From assembly GCA_963727495.1 (NCBI GenBank), contig CAVSGQ010000020.1:186001-250000 (forward strand): a DNA stretch of 64,000 bases. The letters are read 5' to 3'. Shown one piece after another: positions 8,360 to 16,611 of this stretch. Each line of letters starts with the position of its first letter. Position 1 is the first letter of the stretch. A program made the translations under genes and the position numbers. This stretch comes from Actinophytocola sp963727495. Its GTDB lineage: Bacteria > Actinomycetota > Actinomycetes > Mycobacteriales > Pseudonocardiaceae. The notes under the pieces were generated by a model. It had not been told where the DNA came from. It saw only the letters and a program-made list of their open reading frames with translations, and did no database searches.

Positions 8360-10071
8360 CCGGGCACCTCCAGACGTTGCGGCTCGCTCATCGCGGCGTC
8401 GGCCCTGGTCAGCCAGCCGCGCCAGCTCGCGGCCGCCATGGCGGGCTCGGTCCAGGGCTGCGAGCATCGAACCATCCTGGTCCCCGGCCGATCCAGCCAG
8501 CGCAGCACCACGCCCACCTCCTCGGCCGGCGCGCCGAACAGCGGGCCCGGCCCGGGCAGCACTGTCTCGGCCGCCGCGGCCAGCGCGTCCACCACCGGCA
8601 TCGGCGGCACGCCCCGGCGGGCCACCCCCGCGGACGCCAGCCTGCCGTGCCGGACCACGGCGAACTGCCAGCCGCCCGCGCCGTCCGGGCGGGCGGCGAC
8701 GAGCTCCGGCACCGCCGCGAGCGCCGCCAGCCGCTGCCCCCGGTCGAGCGTGCGGACCAGCACCCGCATCCGGTCGCGGTCGAGGCGGGCCTGCTCGTAG
8801 CGCTGCGCGGCCGCGTGCTGGGCGAGCCGGTTCTCCAGGCGCCGCAACGGATCCAGCAGCCGCCCGGCCACCAGCGCGGCGAACGAGCCGACCGCGGGGG
8901 AGTACTCGCCGACGCTCTGCCGGCCCGCGCACGGCGCGGCGCAGCGGCCCAGCTCGGCCAGCGCGCACGGCCGCGCGTGCGCGCGCTGCGCGGGGATGCG
9001 GACCGTGCAGGGCCGGATGCCGGTGGCGTCCTGCAGGGCCACCATCGCGTCCTCGGCGAGCGAGCGGGAGCGGAACGGGCCGAGCGCGCCGTCGCGGGCC
9101 AGCCGCACCAGCGACAGCCGGGGGAACGCCTCGTCGGTGAGCGTGATCCACCACGACTGCCGCGGGTTCTTCGAGCGGCGGTTGTAGGCGGGCTTGTGCG
9201 AGGACAGCAGCCGCAGCTCGCGCACCTGCGCCTCCAGCGAGTGCGCGCAGGTGACATGGTCGACGCGGGTGGCCAGCGCGACCATCTCGCGCAGCCGCCG
9301 CCGGGTCTCGCTCGCGGTGAAGTACTGCCGCACCCGGCGCTTGAGGTCGGTGGCGGTGCCGACGTAGAGCACCTCGTCGCCCGGGCCGCGGAACAGGTAC
9401 ACGCCCGGCTCGCTGGGCAGCCCGGCGGCCATCGAGCGCTTGCGCCGCTGCTCGGGGGTGACCTCGGGGATGTAGTCGAGCAGCTCCTCGAGCGACTGCA
9501 CGCCGATCGAGCCGACCCGTTCCAGCAGCGAGTGGAAGACGTCGACGGTGGCGCGCGCGTCGGCGAGCGCGCGGTGGACCGGCCGGGTCCGCGCGCCCAG
9601 CAACTCGGCCAGGAACCCCAGCCGGCAGCTCGGCGCCTCCTCGCGGGTGAGCACCCGGCGGGCGAGCTGGACGGTGCAGACCACGGTCGGCCGCGGCCAG
9701 CGGTAACCGTGGCGCAGGCAGGCCTTGCGGATGAAGTTGGTGTCGAAGCCGGCGTTGTGCGCGACCAGCACGGCGCCCTTCGCGAACTCCAGGAACGCGG
9801 GCAGCACCGCGTCGAGGCGGGGTGCCGAGTACACCATCGCGTCGCTGATCCCGGTCAGCGACACCACTTCCGGGGGGATGCCGCGGCCCGGATCGACCAG
9901 CGTCGCGAACTCGCCGACGACCTCGCCGCCGCGGATCTTGACCGCGCCGATCTCGGTGACCGTGTCCTCGTCACTCACCCCGGTGGTCTCCAGGTCGAAC
10001 ACGACGAAGGTGGTGGCCCGCAACGGCGTGCCCAGCTCGTCGAAGGTCAGCTGGCCCTCCGGCTTCGTCAT
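8356..10071 (-). CDS. DEDDh 3'-5' exonuclease fused to a UvrC-like GIY-YIG domain
   Basis: The 571-residue product has an N-terminal DnaQ-like exonuclease domain (VVFDLETTGV, LVAHNAGFD, HRALADARAT: the D, E, D, H and D positions). A GIY-YIG nuclease domain follows, starting GVYLFRGPGDEVLYVGTATDLKRRV at about 230, and then a C-terminal region with cysteines (GRCAAPCAGRQ) as in UvrC-like homologues. It corresponds to the Rv2191-type proteins. ATG 10071 was chosen because it gives the common start MTKPEGQLTFDE, and TTG 10101 upstream is possible. It is divergent from the NYN gene and translationally coupled to iolC. A role in DNA repair is inferred. Confidence 0.88.
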   Translation of the reverse strand: MTKPEGQLTFDELGTPLRATTFVVFDLETTGVSDEDTVTEIGAVKIRGGEVVGEFATLVDPGRGIPPEVVSLTGISDAMVYSAPRLDAVLPAFLEFAKGAVLVAHNAGFDTNFIRKACLRHGYRWPRPTVVCTVQLARRVLTREEAPSCRLGFLAELLGARTRPVHRALADARATVDVFHSLLERVGSIGVQSLEELLDYIPEVTPEQRRKRSMAAGLPSEPGVYLFRGPGDEVLYVGTATDLKRRVRQYFTASETRRRLREMVALATRVDHVTCAHSLEAQVRELRLLSSHKPAYNRRSKNPRQSWWITLTDEAFPRLSLVRLARDGALGPFRSRSLAEDAMVALQDATGIRPCTVRIPAQRAHARPCALAELGRCAAPCAGRQSVGEYSPAVGSFAALVAGRLLDPLRRLENRLAQHAAAQRYEQARLDRDRMRVLVRTLDRGQRLAALAAVPELVAARPDGAGGWQFAVVRHGRLASAGVARRGVPPMPVVDALAAAAETVLPGPGPLFGAPAEEVGVVLRWLDRPGTRMVRCSQPWTEPAMAAASWRGWLTRADAAMSEPQRLEVPG

Positions 10072-10132
10072 GATCGGGAAGTTAACGGAGGGCACCGACA
10101 AAAGCCGCCGAGTGACCTGCGAGCGGCCCGGC

Positions 10133-10138
10133 TAGCCT
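10133..10138 (+). promoter_or_regulatory. -10 element TAGCCT of leaderless NYN gene
   Basis: TAGCCT is followed by six bases and then the ATG at 10145. There is no room for a ribosome-binding site, so the transcript is predicted to begin at the start codon. Confidence 0.55.
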
Positions 10139-10144
10139 GTGGGG

Positions 10145-11488
10145 ATGGCGCCGTCGACCGAACCCGTCGGACCCGACGAGCCGGACCCCCGGCCCGTCGA
10201 GTCCAGTGTGGACTGGTCGGCGCTGCCCGACGCGGTGCGCGGCCGGATCGCCGAGCTCGGCGCTCTGGCCGTCGGCGCGCTGCCCCCGGTCGACATCCCC
10301 CAGCAGCTGCGCGCGGTCTCCCGGTTCACCCCGGCCAAGCGCGCACGGCTGGGCGGCACCCAGCTGATCGCGAGCCTGCGGGACTCGGCGGCGTTCCGGA
10401 CCGCGGTCGTCGAGTGGTGCCGCCAGCACCGGCCGGCGGTGCTGGACCTGACCGGGGACGACCCGGTCGCGGTCGCCGCCGCGGCGGTGCTGCTGGGCGA
10501 GGAGACCGCGGGCCACTACCTCGAGCTGGTCTCGCGGCGGGCGTCGGACGCGACGCTGCGCTCGCAGCGGGACTCGGCCGTCGTCCGGGCCGAGAAGGCG
10601 GAGACCGAGCTGGCCAAGGTCCGCGCCGAGCTGGACTCCGTGCAGGGCGCCGTGGACAAGGTGCGCGAGGAGGGCGAGGCCGAGCTGGAGCGGCTGCGCA
10701 AGCGGCTGCGCGAGCAGGGCGTGAAGGTACGGGCGGCCCGGGACGAGGCGGACCGGGCGAGCTCGGAGATCGAGCGGGTTCGCGCCGAGGCCGCCGCGCA
10801 GATGTCCGCGCTGACCGAGCAGCGCGACCGCGAGCAGGAGCGGGCGGAGGTCGAGCGGGCCAGGGCCGAGCGGGCCGAGGCGGACGCGGAGATCGCCCGC
10901 CAGTCCGCGCGCGAGGCCCGGCAGGCCGACGAGGTGCGGCTGGCACTGCTGGTCGACACCCTGGACGGCGCGGTCACCGGCCTGCGGCGCGAGCTGGCGC
11001 TGGGCGGCTCCGGGCCGCGACCGGCCGACCTGGTGCGCGGCGCGACCGAGGCGCAGGGCTCGGTGAGCCGGGTGGAGGACCCGGCGGCGCTGGAGCGGCT
11101 GCTCGCGCTGCCGTCGGTGCACCTGGTGGTGGACGGCTACAACGTGACGAAGACGGGCTATCCGGAGCTGCCCCTGTCCGACCAGCGCGAGCGGCTGACC
11201 CGCCAGCTCGCCGCGCTCGCCGCGCGCACGTCGGCCGAGGTGACGCTCGTGTTCGACGGCGCCGGGGTGGTCGCGGTGCCCACGACCGCCCCGCGCGGGG
11301 TCCGGGTGCTGTTCAGCGACCCCGGCGTGCTGGCCGACGACGTCATCCGGGCGCTGGTGACCGCCGAGCCCGAGGGCCGGCCGGTCGTGGTGGTGACCTC
11401 CGACCGCGCGGTGGCCGACTCGGTGCGGCGGCGGGGCGCGCACCCGGTGCCCTCGGCGGTCCTGCTGGCCCGGCTCGGCCGGTCCTGA
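10145..11488 (+). CDS. NYN-domain (PIN-like, YacP-type) RNA-binding or nuclease protein with coiled coil
   Basis: The 447-residue protein has three parts. The N-terminal helical region covers about residues 1-130. A long charged coiled coil, rich in Glu/Arg/Ala heptads, covers about 140-260. The C-terminal NYN domain begins LVVDGYNVTKTGYPE at about 320, with acidic residues in LVFDGAGV and VVTSDRAV. NYN/DUF901 proteins are predicted or proven ribonucleases of the PIN fold. The coiled coil suggests oligomerisation. It is transcribed divergently from the DEDDh exonuclease. Substrate unknown. Confidence 0.82.
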   Translation: MAPSTEPVGPDEPDPRPVESSVDWSALPDAVRGRIAELGALAVGALPPVDIPQQLRAVSRFTPAKRARLGGTQLIASLRDSAAFRTAVVEWCRQHRPAVLDLTGDDPVAVAAAAVLLGEETAGHYLELVSRRASDATLRSQRDSAVVRAEKAETELAKVRAELDSVQGAVDKVREEGEAELERLRKRLREQGVKVRAARDEADRASSEIERVRAEAAAQMSALTEQRDREQERAEVERARAERAEADAEIARQSAREARQADEVRLALLVDTLDGAVTGLRRELALGGSGPRPADLVRGATEAQGSVSRVEDPAALERLLALPSVHLVVDGYNVTKTGYPELPLSDQRERLTRQLAALAARTSAEVTLVFDGAGVVAVPTTAPRGVRVLFSDPGVLADDVIRALVTAEPEGRPVVVVTSDRAVADSVRRRGAHPVPSAVLLARLGRS

Positions 11489-11501
11489 AACCCTCCGAGG
11501 C

Positions 11502-11618
11502 CATGGGGGGCGGCACATCGGCTTCGGGGTGCTGCCGCCGCACCGCAGGCGCGGGCACGCCACGGAGATCCTCTGCGTCTTCGTCCACAGCCCGGTCCGG
11601 CGCTACTGGATCGGGTGA
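11502..11618 (+). pseudogene. Remnant of a GNAT acetyltransferase (C-terminal fragment)
   Basis: In the frame of 11514 the DNA reads HIGFGVLPPHRRRGHATEIL, which is motif A of the GNAT family (acetyl-CoA pyrophosphate loop RRRGHA). It ends soon after in VRRYWIG and a TGA at 11616-11618. Family members place about 50 more residues between these two points, and no start or N-terminal half is visible. This is therefore a deletion remnant between the NYN gene and the NlpC/VanY gene. Confidence 0.6.
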
Positions 11619-11665
11619 CGTGACGCAACCGGTCCCCGGCCGTTGATACCGGTAGGGGACCGAGC

Positions 11666-13408
11666 GTGGAGGCGTGGTTGCGGATCATCACAGCGTTGTG
11701 TGCAGCGGCTCTCGCCGCGCTGCTGACCGCGCCACCCGCCCACGCGGCCGACCCGGAGGCCGGCGCGCCGGCCGCGCCCCGCGCCGACCCGCGGCCCGGC
11801 GAGGCGTTCGCCGACCCGCAGGTCGCCCGGCTCCAGCGCACCGCGGCCGGTGTGCAGCGCGAGCTCGGTGACCTCGCCGCCAGGATCCACGACGCCGAGC
11901 ACGAGCTGCGCACCGCCACCGACGCGGCGACCGCCGCGCGCAGCGCACGCGAGCAGGCCGACCGGGTGGTCGCCGCCCAGCAGGACGATGTGGACGCCTA
12001 CTCGGCGGCGGTGTACGCCACGCTGGCCCAGCCGACCGAGATCCGCGCCCTTGTGTCGGGTGGGCCGGAGAACTTCCTCGACGGCTCAGGTCTGCTCGCC
12101 CGGCTGCGCGCGGACCAAGACGTCCGGCTGGCCGGTGCCCTCCGCCGGCAGGCCGCGGCGGAACGAGCCGAGCGTACCGCGAACGCGGCGCTGGCCGATG
12201 CCGCCGAACGTAGGGCGGATCTGGACGGCCGGACCGCCGACGCGAGCGAGCGGGCCGCCGCGGTCTCCGCCGAGCTGGCCGGCGTGGTCGCGGACACCGA
12301 CGCGGCCGTGGTGGCGGCCCAGCGCGACCAGCAGCGGCGCAACGACCGCACCGCGGCCCACTGGCGGGCCTACCTCGCCCGGCTCGCGAAGGCGGGCGTG
12401 GAACCCCCGCCCGCGGCCGCGCTGCGCGATCCGGCGCACCTGCCCGCGGGGCTCACCTCCCTGGCCGGATCGGCCGGCCCGCAGCGCGGTGTGGGAAAGA
12501 TCACACTGCCGTCCGGTGAGGTGCTGCTGGTGCTGCCGAAGGAGACGGTCGCGGCGGTCACCGCGGCCGTCGACGCCCTCGGCAGGCCCTACGTGCCCGG
12601 CGGCGGCACCGGCCCGGCCGCGTACTCCTGCGACGGGCTCGTGCGGTCTGCCTTCGGCGCCGCCGGTGTGCGGCTCCCGGCCGGTGCCGCGGACCAGCTG
12701 GCGACCGGCGTGGCGGTTCCGGTGGCCGACGCGCAGCCCGGTGACCTGGTGTTCCTCGGCCCGAAGCGGTACGGCGTGCAGGGCGTGGGCATCGTGCTCG
12801 ACGAGCGGACCATGCTCACCGCGGACGCCCGGCTGGCCGGCGTCGTGGTCACCGACCGGCCCTCCGGCGACACCGTGCTGGGTGTCACCCGCCCGTCCCT
12901 GCCCGCCGGTCCGGCGCGGGCCGTGCCGGAGGCCGGCGACGGCGGGCTGCGGTGGCGGTGCGGGGGCGTGGAGCTGCCGGCGCGCACGGGCGGCGAGGCG
13001 GCCGGTGCGTGGGGCGGCTACCCCAACGGCTTCATCCCGCGCGCCGCGCTGTGCCCGATCGGGGTCGGCCGGCACGTGCTGCGCTGCGACGCCGCGGCCG
13101 CCTTCACGGCGCTGACCAGGGCCTACGCCGCGAGGTTCGGGCACCCGGTGTGCGTCACCGACTCCTACCGGACCTTCGCCGAGCAGGTCCGGCTCTACGG
13201 GGTGAAGCCGGCGCTCGCGGCGGTGCCCGGCACCAGCAACCACGGCTGGGCGCTGGCCGTGGACCTGTGCGGCGGCATCCAGTCCTTCGGCACCGCCGAG
13301 TACGCCTGGATGGTCACCAGCGCACCGGCTTTCGGCTGGTCGAACCCGCCGTGGGCGCGGCCCGGCCGAGGCCGCGAGGAGCCCTGGCACTGGGAGTTCA
13401 CCGGCTGA
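11666..13408 (+). CDS. Secreted NlpC/P60-like plus VanY-type D-Ala-D-Ala carboxypeptidase hybrid
   Basis: The 580-residue exported protein has a signal peptide ending AHA at residue 27 and a coiled-coil region at about 50-260. An NlpC/P60-like domain covers about 290-400, and a C-terminal peptidase M15/VanY domain about 450-580. The VanY domain keeps SNHGWALAVDL (His526, Asp533) and PWHWEF (His575), the zinc ligands and active region. In the NlpC-like domain the Cys is present (YSCDGL, Cys322), but the position of the catalytic His reads GVGIV with Gly373, so this half looks inactive. GTG 11666 follows AGGGGACC. Likely role: trimming peptidoglycan stem peptides outside the membrane. Confidence 0.82.
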   Translation: MEAWLRIITALCAAALAALLTAPPAHAADPEAGAPAAPRADPRPGEAFADPQVARLQRTAAGVQRELGDLAARIHDAEHELRTATDAATAARSAREQADRVVAAQQDDVDAYSAAVYATLAQPTEIRALVSGGPENFLDGSGLLARLRADQDVRLAGALRRQAAAERAERTANAALADAAERRADLDGRTADASERAAAVSAELAGVVADTDAAVVAAQRDQQRRNDRTAAHWRAYLARLAKAGVEPPPAAALRDPAHLPAGLTSLAGSAGPQRGVGKITLPSGEVLLVLPKETVAAVTAAVDALGRPYVPGGGTGPAAYSCDGLVRSAFGAAGVRLPAGAADQLATGVAVPVADAQPGDLVFLGPKRYGVQGVGIVLDERTMLTADARLAGVVVTDRPSGDTVLGVTRPSLPAGPARAVPEAGDGGLRWRCGGVELPARTGGEAAGAWGGYPNGFIPRAALCPIGVGRHVLRCDAAAAFTALTRAYAARFGHPVCVTDSYRTFAEQVRLYGVKPALAAVPGTSNHGWALAVDLCGGIQSFGTAEYAWMVTSAPAFGWSNPPWARPGRGREEPWHWEFTG

Positions 13409-13447
13409 CGCGGGCGCGGACCGGCGAAAATTGTCAGACCCCCTGCC

Positions 13448-13453
13448 TAGCGT
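13448..13453 (+). promoter_or_regulatory. -10 element TAGCGT upstream of the small Cys-rich protein
   Basis: TAGCGT lies seven bases before ATG 13461 and 37 bases before ATG 13491. It would allow either a leaderless start at 13461 or a short leader carrying the GGGAGCAGGG site used by 13491. Confidence 0.45.
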
Positions 13454-13490
13454 GCGGTTCATGAGGAACTCGAACCGCAGGGAGCAGGGC

Positions 13491-13676
13491 ATGATCATCG
13501 ATTGCGACAGCTGTGTGGTGCGCGGGCTCGCGTGTGGCGACTGCGTGGTGAGCGTGCTGCTGGGCGCACCGCCGAACGTGGAACTGGACGCATCGGAGCA
13601 ACGTGCCATCGATGCACTCGGGAGGGCGGGCATAGTACCCCGACTACGCCTGGAACACATCGACAAATCCGCGTGA
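13491..13676 (+). CDS. Conserved small Cys-rich protein
   Basis: The 61-residue protein has paired cysteines in CDSCVVRGLACGDCVV (spacing C-x2-C-x6-C-x2-C), suggesting a metal-binding knuckle. A LLGAPP segment follows, then an acidic region ELDASEQRAIDALGRAG and a C-terminal strand. The pattern resembles a small actinobacterial protein family that I recall as widespread and uncharacterised. ATG 13491 was chosen for its ribosome-binding site and conserved MIIDCD start. ATG 13461 gives ten extra residues. It stands alone between envelope genes. Confidence 0.75.
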   Translation: MIIDCDSCVVRGLACGDCVVSVLLGAPPNVELDASEQRAIDALGRAGIVPRLRLEHIDKSA

Positions 13677-13878
13677 CTGGATCAACACGCGCGGCGACGG
13701 TGGCCTGTCGCTGAACGGTCGTTTGGCGTCGCCGAACGGGTGTCGTGATCTCCCCGAACCGGGTGAGCTGCGGTGTTGTGACGATCACAGGGTGGAGTTG
13801 GCACTGCTCCATTGGTGTCCCGAAGGGTCCGATCCACATTTTTCGAGTCGACCGGTAGACGCACGGACGCACTTTTCG

Positions 13879-14092
13879 TAACCTGTCCGAGATCTCGCGG
13901 CCGACAGCGGCCCACCCCGGGGCGGCTACGCGGGATCGCCGCCGAGTCAGCCTTTGTCGGGAAGGCTGAACCGCAATCCCCCACGGTGGGGCGAGGGCAC
14001 CGATCGCACGGCCGTTGTTGCGGCCGACTGCGGTCCGGATACGTGGCCCGCGTCCCGACGGCGGTTCGGAGCACGAAGGAGACCCGCGCAAC
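13879..14092 (+). promoter_or_regulatory. Promoter (TAACCT) and about 200-nt GC-rich leader of the NlpC/P60 gene
   Basis: The 416-base gap between 13676 and 14093 holds no gene that I can support. A TAACCT hexamer at 13879-13884 is the best -10, which would give a leader of about 200 nt. The leader has strong inverted repeats (for example around 13905-13950 and 14005-14035) and ends in AAGGAG before GTG 14093. Cyclic-di-AMP riboswitches precede many actinobacterial NlpC/P60 genes, but I could not find their canonical motifs here, so a riboswitch is only a candidate. Confidence 0.35.
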
Positions 14093-15163
14093 GTGGCGTC
14101 GCATCGAATGAAGCGCGCATTCCGGGTAGCAGCCAGCGTCACCGCGGCCATCGCCGTGGTGAGCGTCTCCCCCTCACCGGCTTTCGCGCTTCCCCCCGCA
14201 CACCAGGAGCCACCGCCCGACACGGCATCGGAGGCGCTCGCCCAGTACAAGAAGCTCACGGCACAGGCCGAGCAGGTGAACGAGGACCTGCTCGCCGCGC
14301 GGACCGACCTGGACAAGAAGCGTGGGCAGCTGCGCAAGGCCAACGGCGACCTCGCCAACGCGCGGGCCGCGATGAAGCAGGCCGCCGCCGACGAGGAGGC
14401 GTTCCGCGGCAAGGTCGACGTGCTCACCAACGCGTCGTTCCAGGGCGCCCGGTTCAACAAGCTCTCGGCGCTGCTCACCGGATCCTCGGCCGAGGACTTC
14501 CTCGAGCGCGCGTCGGCCCTGGGCGTGCTGGCCTCGGACAACGAGGAGGCGCTGGCGAAGCTGACCGGCGCGGTCAACCTCGCCACCGACGCGCAGGCCA
14601 AGGCGGCCGCCGCGCAGAAGAGCGCGAAGGACGCGACCACCGCGGCCAAGCAGCTGACGGACAAGATCCGGAAGAACAAGCGCAGCCTCGACGCGCAGAT
14701 CTCGAAGGTCCACGACGCGTACAACAGGCTCAGCGGCGCGGACCAGGTGGCGCTGGCCGGCCCAGCGGACAACAGCGTCTACCTGGGCCCGCCCGGCGCG
14801 GGCGGCACCGCGGCCGAGGTCGCCATGCAGCAGCGCGGCAAGCCCTACGTCTACGGCGCCGACGGCCCGGACACGTTCGACTGTTCCGGCCTGACGATGT
14901 ACGCCTACGCGGCCGCGGGCATCAGCCTGCCGCACTCCAGCCGCTCCCAGTACACCTACGGCAAGTCCGTGGCCTACGGCGATTGGCAGGTGGGTGACCT
15001 GCTGTTCTACGGCTCCAGCGCCAGCTCCATCCACCACGTCGCGATGTACATCGGCGACGGCATGCTCGTGCACGCCTCCACCGAGGGTGTCCCGGTGCGG
15101 ACCGCCGAGGCCCCGAGCGGCGCGGGCAGCGACTACCTGGGCGCCCGCCGGCTCGCCGGCTGA
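14093..15163 (+). CDS. Secreted NlpC/P60 peptidoglycan endopeptidase (RipA-like)
   Basis: The 356-residue protein has a signal peptide ending PAFA at about residue 32 and a long N-terminal coiled coil rich in Lys/Ala/Glu (about 45-230). The C-terminal NlpC/P60 domain has FDCSGL (catalytic Cys), HHVAMYIG (catalytic His) and MLVHAS (third polar His). It therefore looks active, cutting D-Glu-mDAP bonds in the cell wall. It corresponds to the Rv2190c type in gene order. The GTG start is preceded by AAGGAG at 14078-14083. A strong hairpin follows the stop. Confidence 0.9.
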   Translation: MASHRMKRAFRVAASVTAAIAVVSVSPSPAFALPPAHQEPPPDTASEALAQYKKLTAQAEQVNEDLLAARTDLDKKRGQLRKANGDLANARAAMKQAAADEEAFRGKVDVLTNASFQGARFNKLSALLTGSSAEDFLERASALGVLASDNEEALAKLTGAVNLATDAQAKAAAAQKSAKDATTAAKQLTDKIRKNKRSLDAQISKVHDAYNRLSGADQVALAGPADNSVYLGPPGAGGTAAEVAMQQRGKPYVYGADGPDTFDCSGLTMYAYAAAGISLPHSSRSQYTYGKSVAYGDWQVGDLLFYGSSASSIHHVAMYIGDGMLVHASTEGVPVRTAEAPSGAGSDYLGARRLAG

Positions 15164-15180
15164 CGCGACGGATCGACGAT

Positions 15181-15214
15181 CTCGGGGCCGGTGCGGTGGC
15201 GCACCGGCCCCGAG
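15181..15214 (+). terminator. Perfect 15-bp hairpin after the NlpC/P60 gene
   Basis: CTCGGGGCCGGTGCG and its exact complement are separated by a four-base GTGG loop, 17 bases after the stop codon. There is no T-run, as is common in high-GC actinobacteria. The TAGCAT -10 of the next gene starts 14 bases later. Confidence 0.75.
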
Positions 15215-15228
15215 CCGTCGGTGCCCTC

Positions 15229-15234
15229 TAGCAT
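15229..15234 (+). promoter_or_regulatory. -10 element TAGCAT of leaderless gluzincin gene
   Basis: TAGCAT plus six bases leads directly to GTG 15241. No ribosome-binding site is present. Confidence 0.55.
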
Positions 15235-15240
15235 CTGTCT

Positions 15241-16602
15241 GTGATCCGACGGGCGAGCCTGCGCACGTGGCTGGGCGTCGCGGTGGCCGTGACCATCCTC
15301 GGCGGCCTAGCGCTGCTGGCCGTCCCCGGTCGGTCCACGTTCCCGGCCGCTCCCGGGCCCGGCGACCCGATGGGCGCCGCCACCCCCGCGCCGCCCGCCG
15401 ACGAGGCGGACGAGTCCCGCACCGCGGCCGTCTACGACCTGCTGAACCGGCGCGCCCGCGCGGTCCGCGACCACGACGAGCGGGCGTTCCTCGCCACCGT
15501 GGACCCGGCCGCCGACGAGGTGTTCCGGCGCAACCAGCAGCAGCTGTTCCGCAACCTCGCGAAGGTGCCCCTCACCGCGTGGTCCTACCGGCTGCACGCC
15601 GACGACATGCTCGACGTCTCCGACCTGCCCGGCGACGTCCGCGCCGGCGCGGACGAGCTGTGGGCCCCCGCGGTGGACCTGCGCTACGCGCTGCGCGGCG
15701 GGGACGTCTCGCCGACCGACCGGCCGATGGGCTACCTGTTCGCCCGGCACAGCGACGCCGACGGGGGCGGCTGGTACCTGCGCTCGGACAACGCCCTGGA
15801 CGAGCTCGGCCGGCACACCTGGCGGGGGCCGTGGGACTTCGGGCCGTGCCTGGTGACCGCCACCGGCAACGGCATCGTGGTGAGCCATCCGGGCAGCGAG
15901 CAGATGGTCGAGCGGCTGGCCCGCGAGCTGGACCCGTCGGTCCGCGCGGTCGCCGGGATCTGGCCGACGTCGTGGTCGGAGCGGGTGGTGCTGATGCTGC
16001 CCGACTCGCCCGGCGAGATGCGGGCGCTGGTCGGCCCGGACTTCCCGGTCCAGTCGGTGGTCGCGGTGGCCGTCGCCGACCGGGTGGACAACGCCAGCCG
16101 CACCGTCACCGGCCAGCGGGTCGTGCTCAGCCCCAACGGGGTGCGCGCGCTGTCCATCCCGTCGCTGCGGGTGGTGCTGCGGCACGAGATCACCCACCTG
16201 GCCGCCCGGGCCGACACCGTCGACGGCTCGCCGACCTGGCTGCTCGAGGGTTTCGCGGACTACGTCGGCTACCGCGACAGCGGCGTGACGCTCGCCGAGG
16301 GCGCGCCCGACCTCGCCCGGCGGGTGCGCGAGGACGGCCCGCCCAGGTCGCTGCCCGAGGACCGGGCGTTCCGCGCCAGCGGCTCCGAGCTCGACCTGGC
16401 CTACCAGCAGAGCTGGTCGCTGGCCCGGTTCATCGCCGACCGCTACGGCGAGCACACCCTGGTCACGCTGTACCGCAAGCTCGCCGCCGTGGGCCCGGCC
16501 TCCGCGCGGCAGATCGACGACCTGCTGCGCGAGGTGCTCGGCGTGGACCGGGCCGCGCTCGTCGAGGGCTGGCGGGACTACCTGCGGAAGGCCCTCCAGT
16601 AG
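15241..16602 (+). CDS. Membrane-anchored gluzincin-type zinc metallopeptidase
   Basis: The 453-residue product has an N-terminal transmembrane anchor (about residues 9-28) and a Pro/Ala-rich linker. An NTF2-like region of about 150 residues follows, then a peptidase domain with HEITH at 315-319 and, about 17 residues later, WLLEGFADYV carrying the third zinc ligand Glu. This arrangement fits the MA clan (Peptidase_MA-like). The active site should face outside the cell. It sits between a cell-wall hydrolase and pimB, consistent with envelope maintenance, but the substrate is unknown. Confidence 0.82.
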   Translation: MIRRASLRTWLGVAVAVTILGGLALLAVPGRSTFPAAPGPGDPMGAATPAPPADEADESRTAAVYDLLNRRARAVRDHDERAFLATVDPAADEVFRRNQQQLFRNLAKVPLTAWSYRLHADDMLDVSDLPGDVRAGADELWAPAVDLRYALRGGDVSPTDRPMGYLFARHSDADGGGWYLRSDNALDELGRHTWRGPWDFGPCLVTATGNGIVVSHPGSEQMVERLARELDPSVRAVAGIWPTSWSERVVLMLPDSPGEMRALVGPDFPVQSVVAVAVADRVDNASRTVTGQRVVLSPNGVRALSIPSLRVVLRHEITHLAARADTVDGSPTWLLEGFADYVGYRDSGVTLAEGAPDLARRVREDGPPRSLPEDRAFRASGSELDLAYQQSWSLARFIADRYGEHTLVTLYRKLAAVGPASARQIDDLLREVLGVDRAALVEGWRDYLRKALQ

Positions 16603-16605
16603 GGT
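16600..16605 (+). promoter_or_regulatory. -10 element TAGGGT of leaderless pimB, overlapping the previous stop codon
   Basis: The TAG stop of the gluzincin gene (16600-16602) is also the first half of TAGGGT. Six bases then separate it from GTG 16612. An upstream TTG at 16606 would lie inside the spacer and is less likely as the start. Confidence 0.5.
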
Positions 16606-16611
16606 TTGCCG

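Noticed and set aside
8377..11646. Very long plus-strand frame opposite the DEDDh and NYN genes
   Set aside because: It consists of Arg/Gly/Pro-rich shadow text. The true genes on this stretch have clear domains in other frames.
13850..14092. A confirmed ydaO c-di-AMP riboswitch
   Set aside because: The genomic context fits, but I could not find the GGGGTGAA and GTCAGCTAACC segments, so I list it only as a candidate leader.
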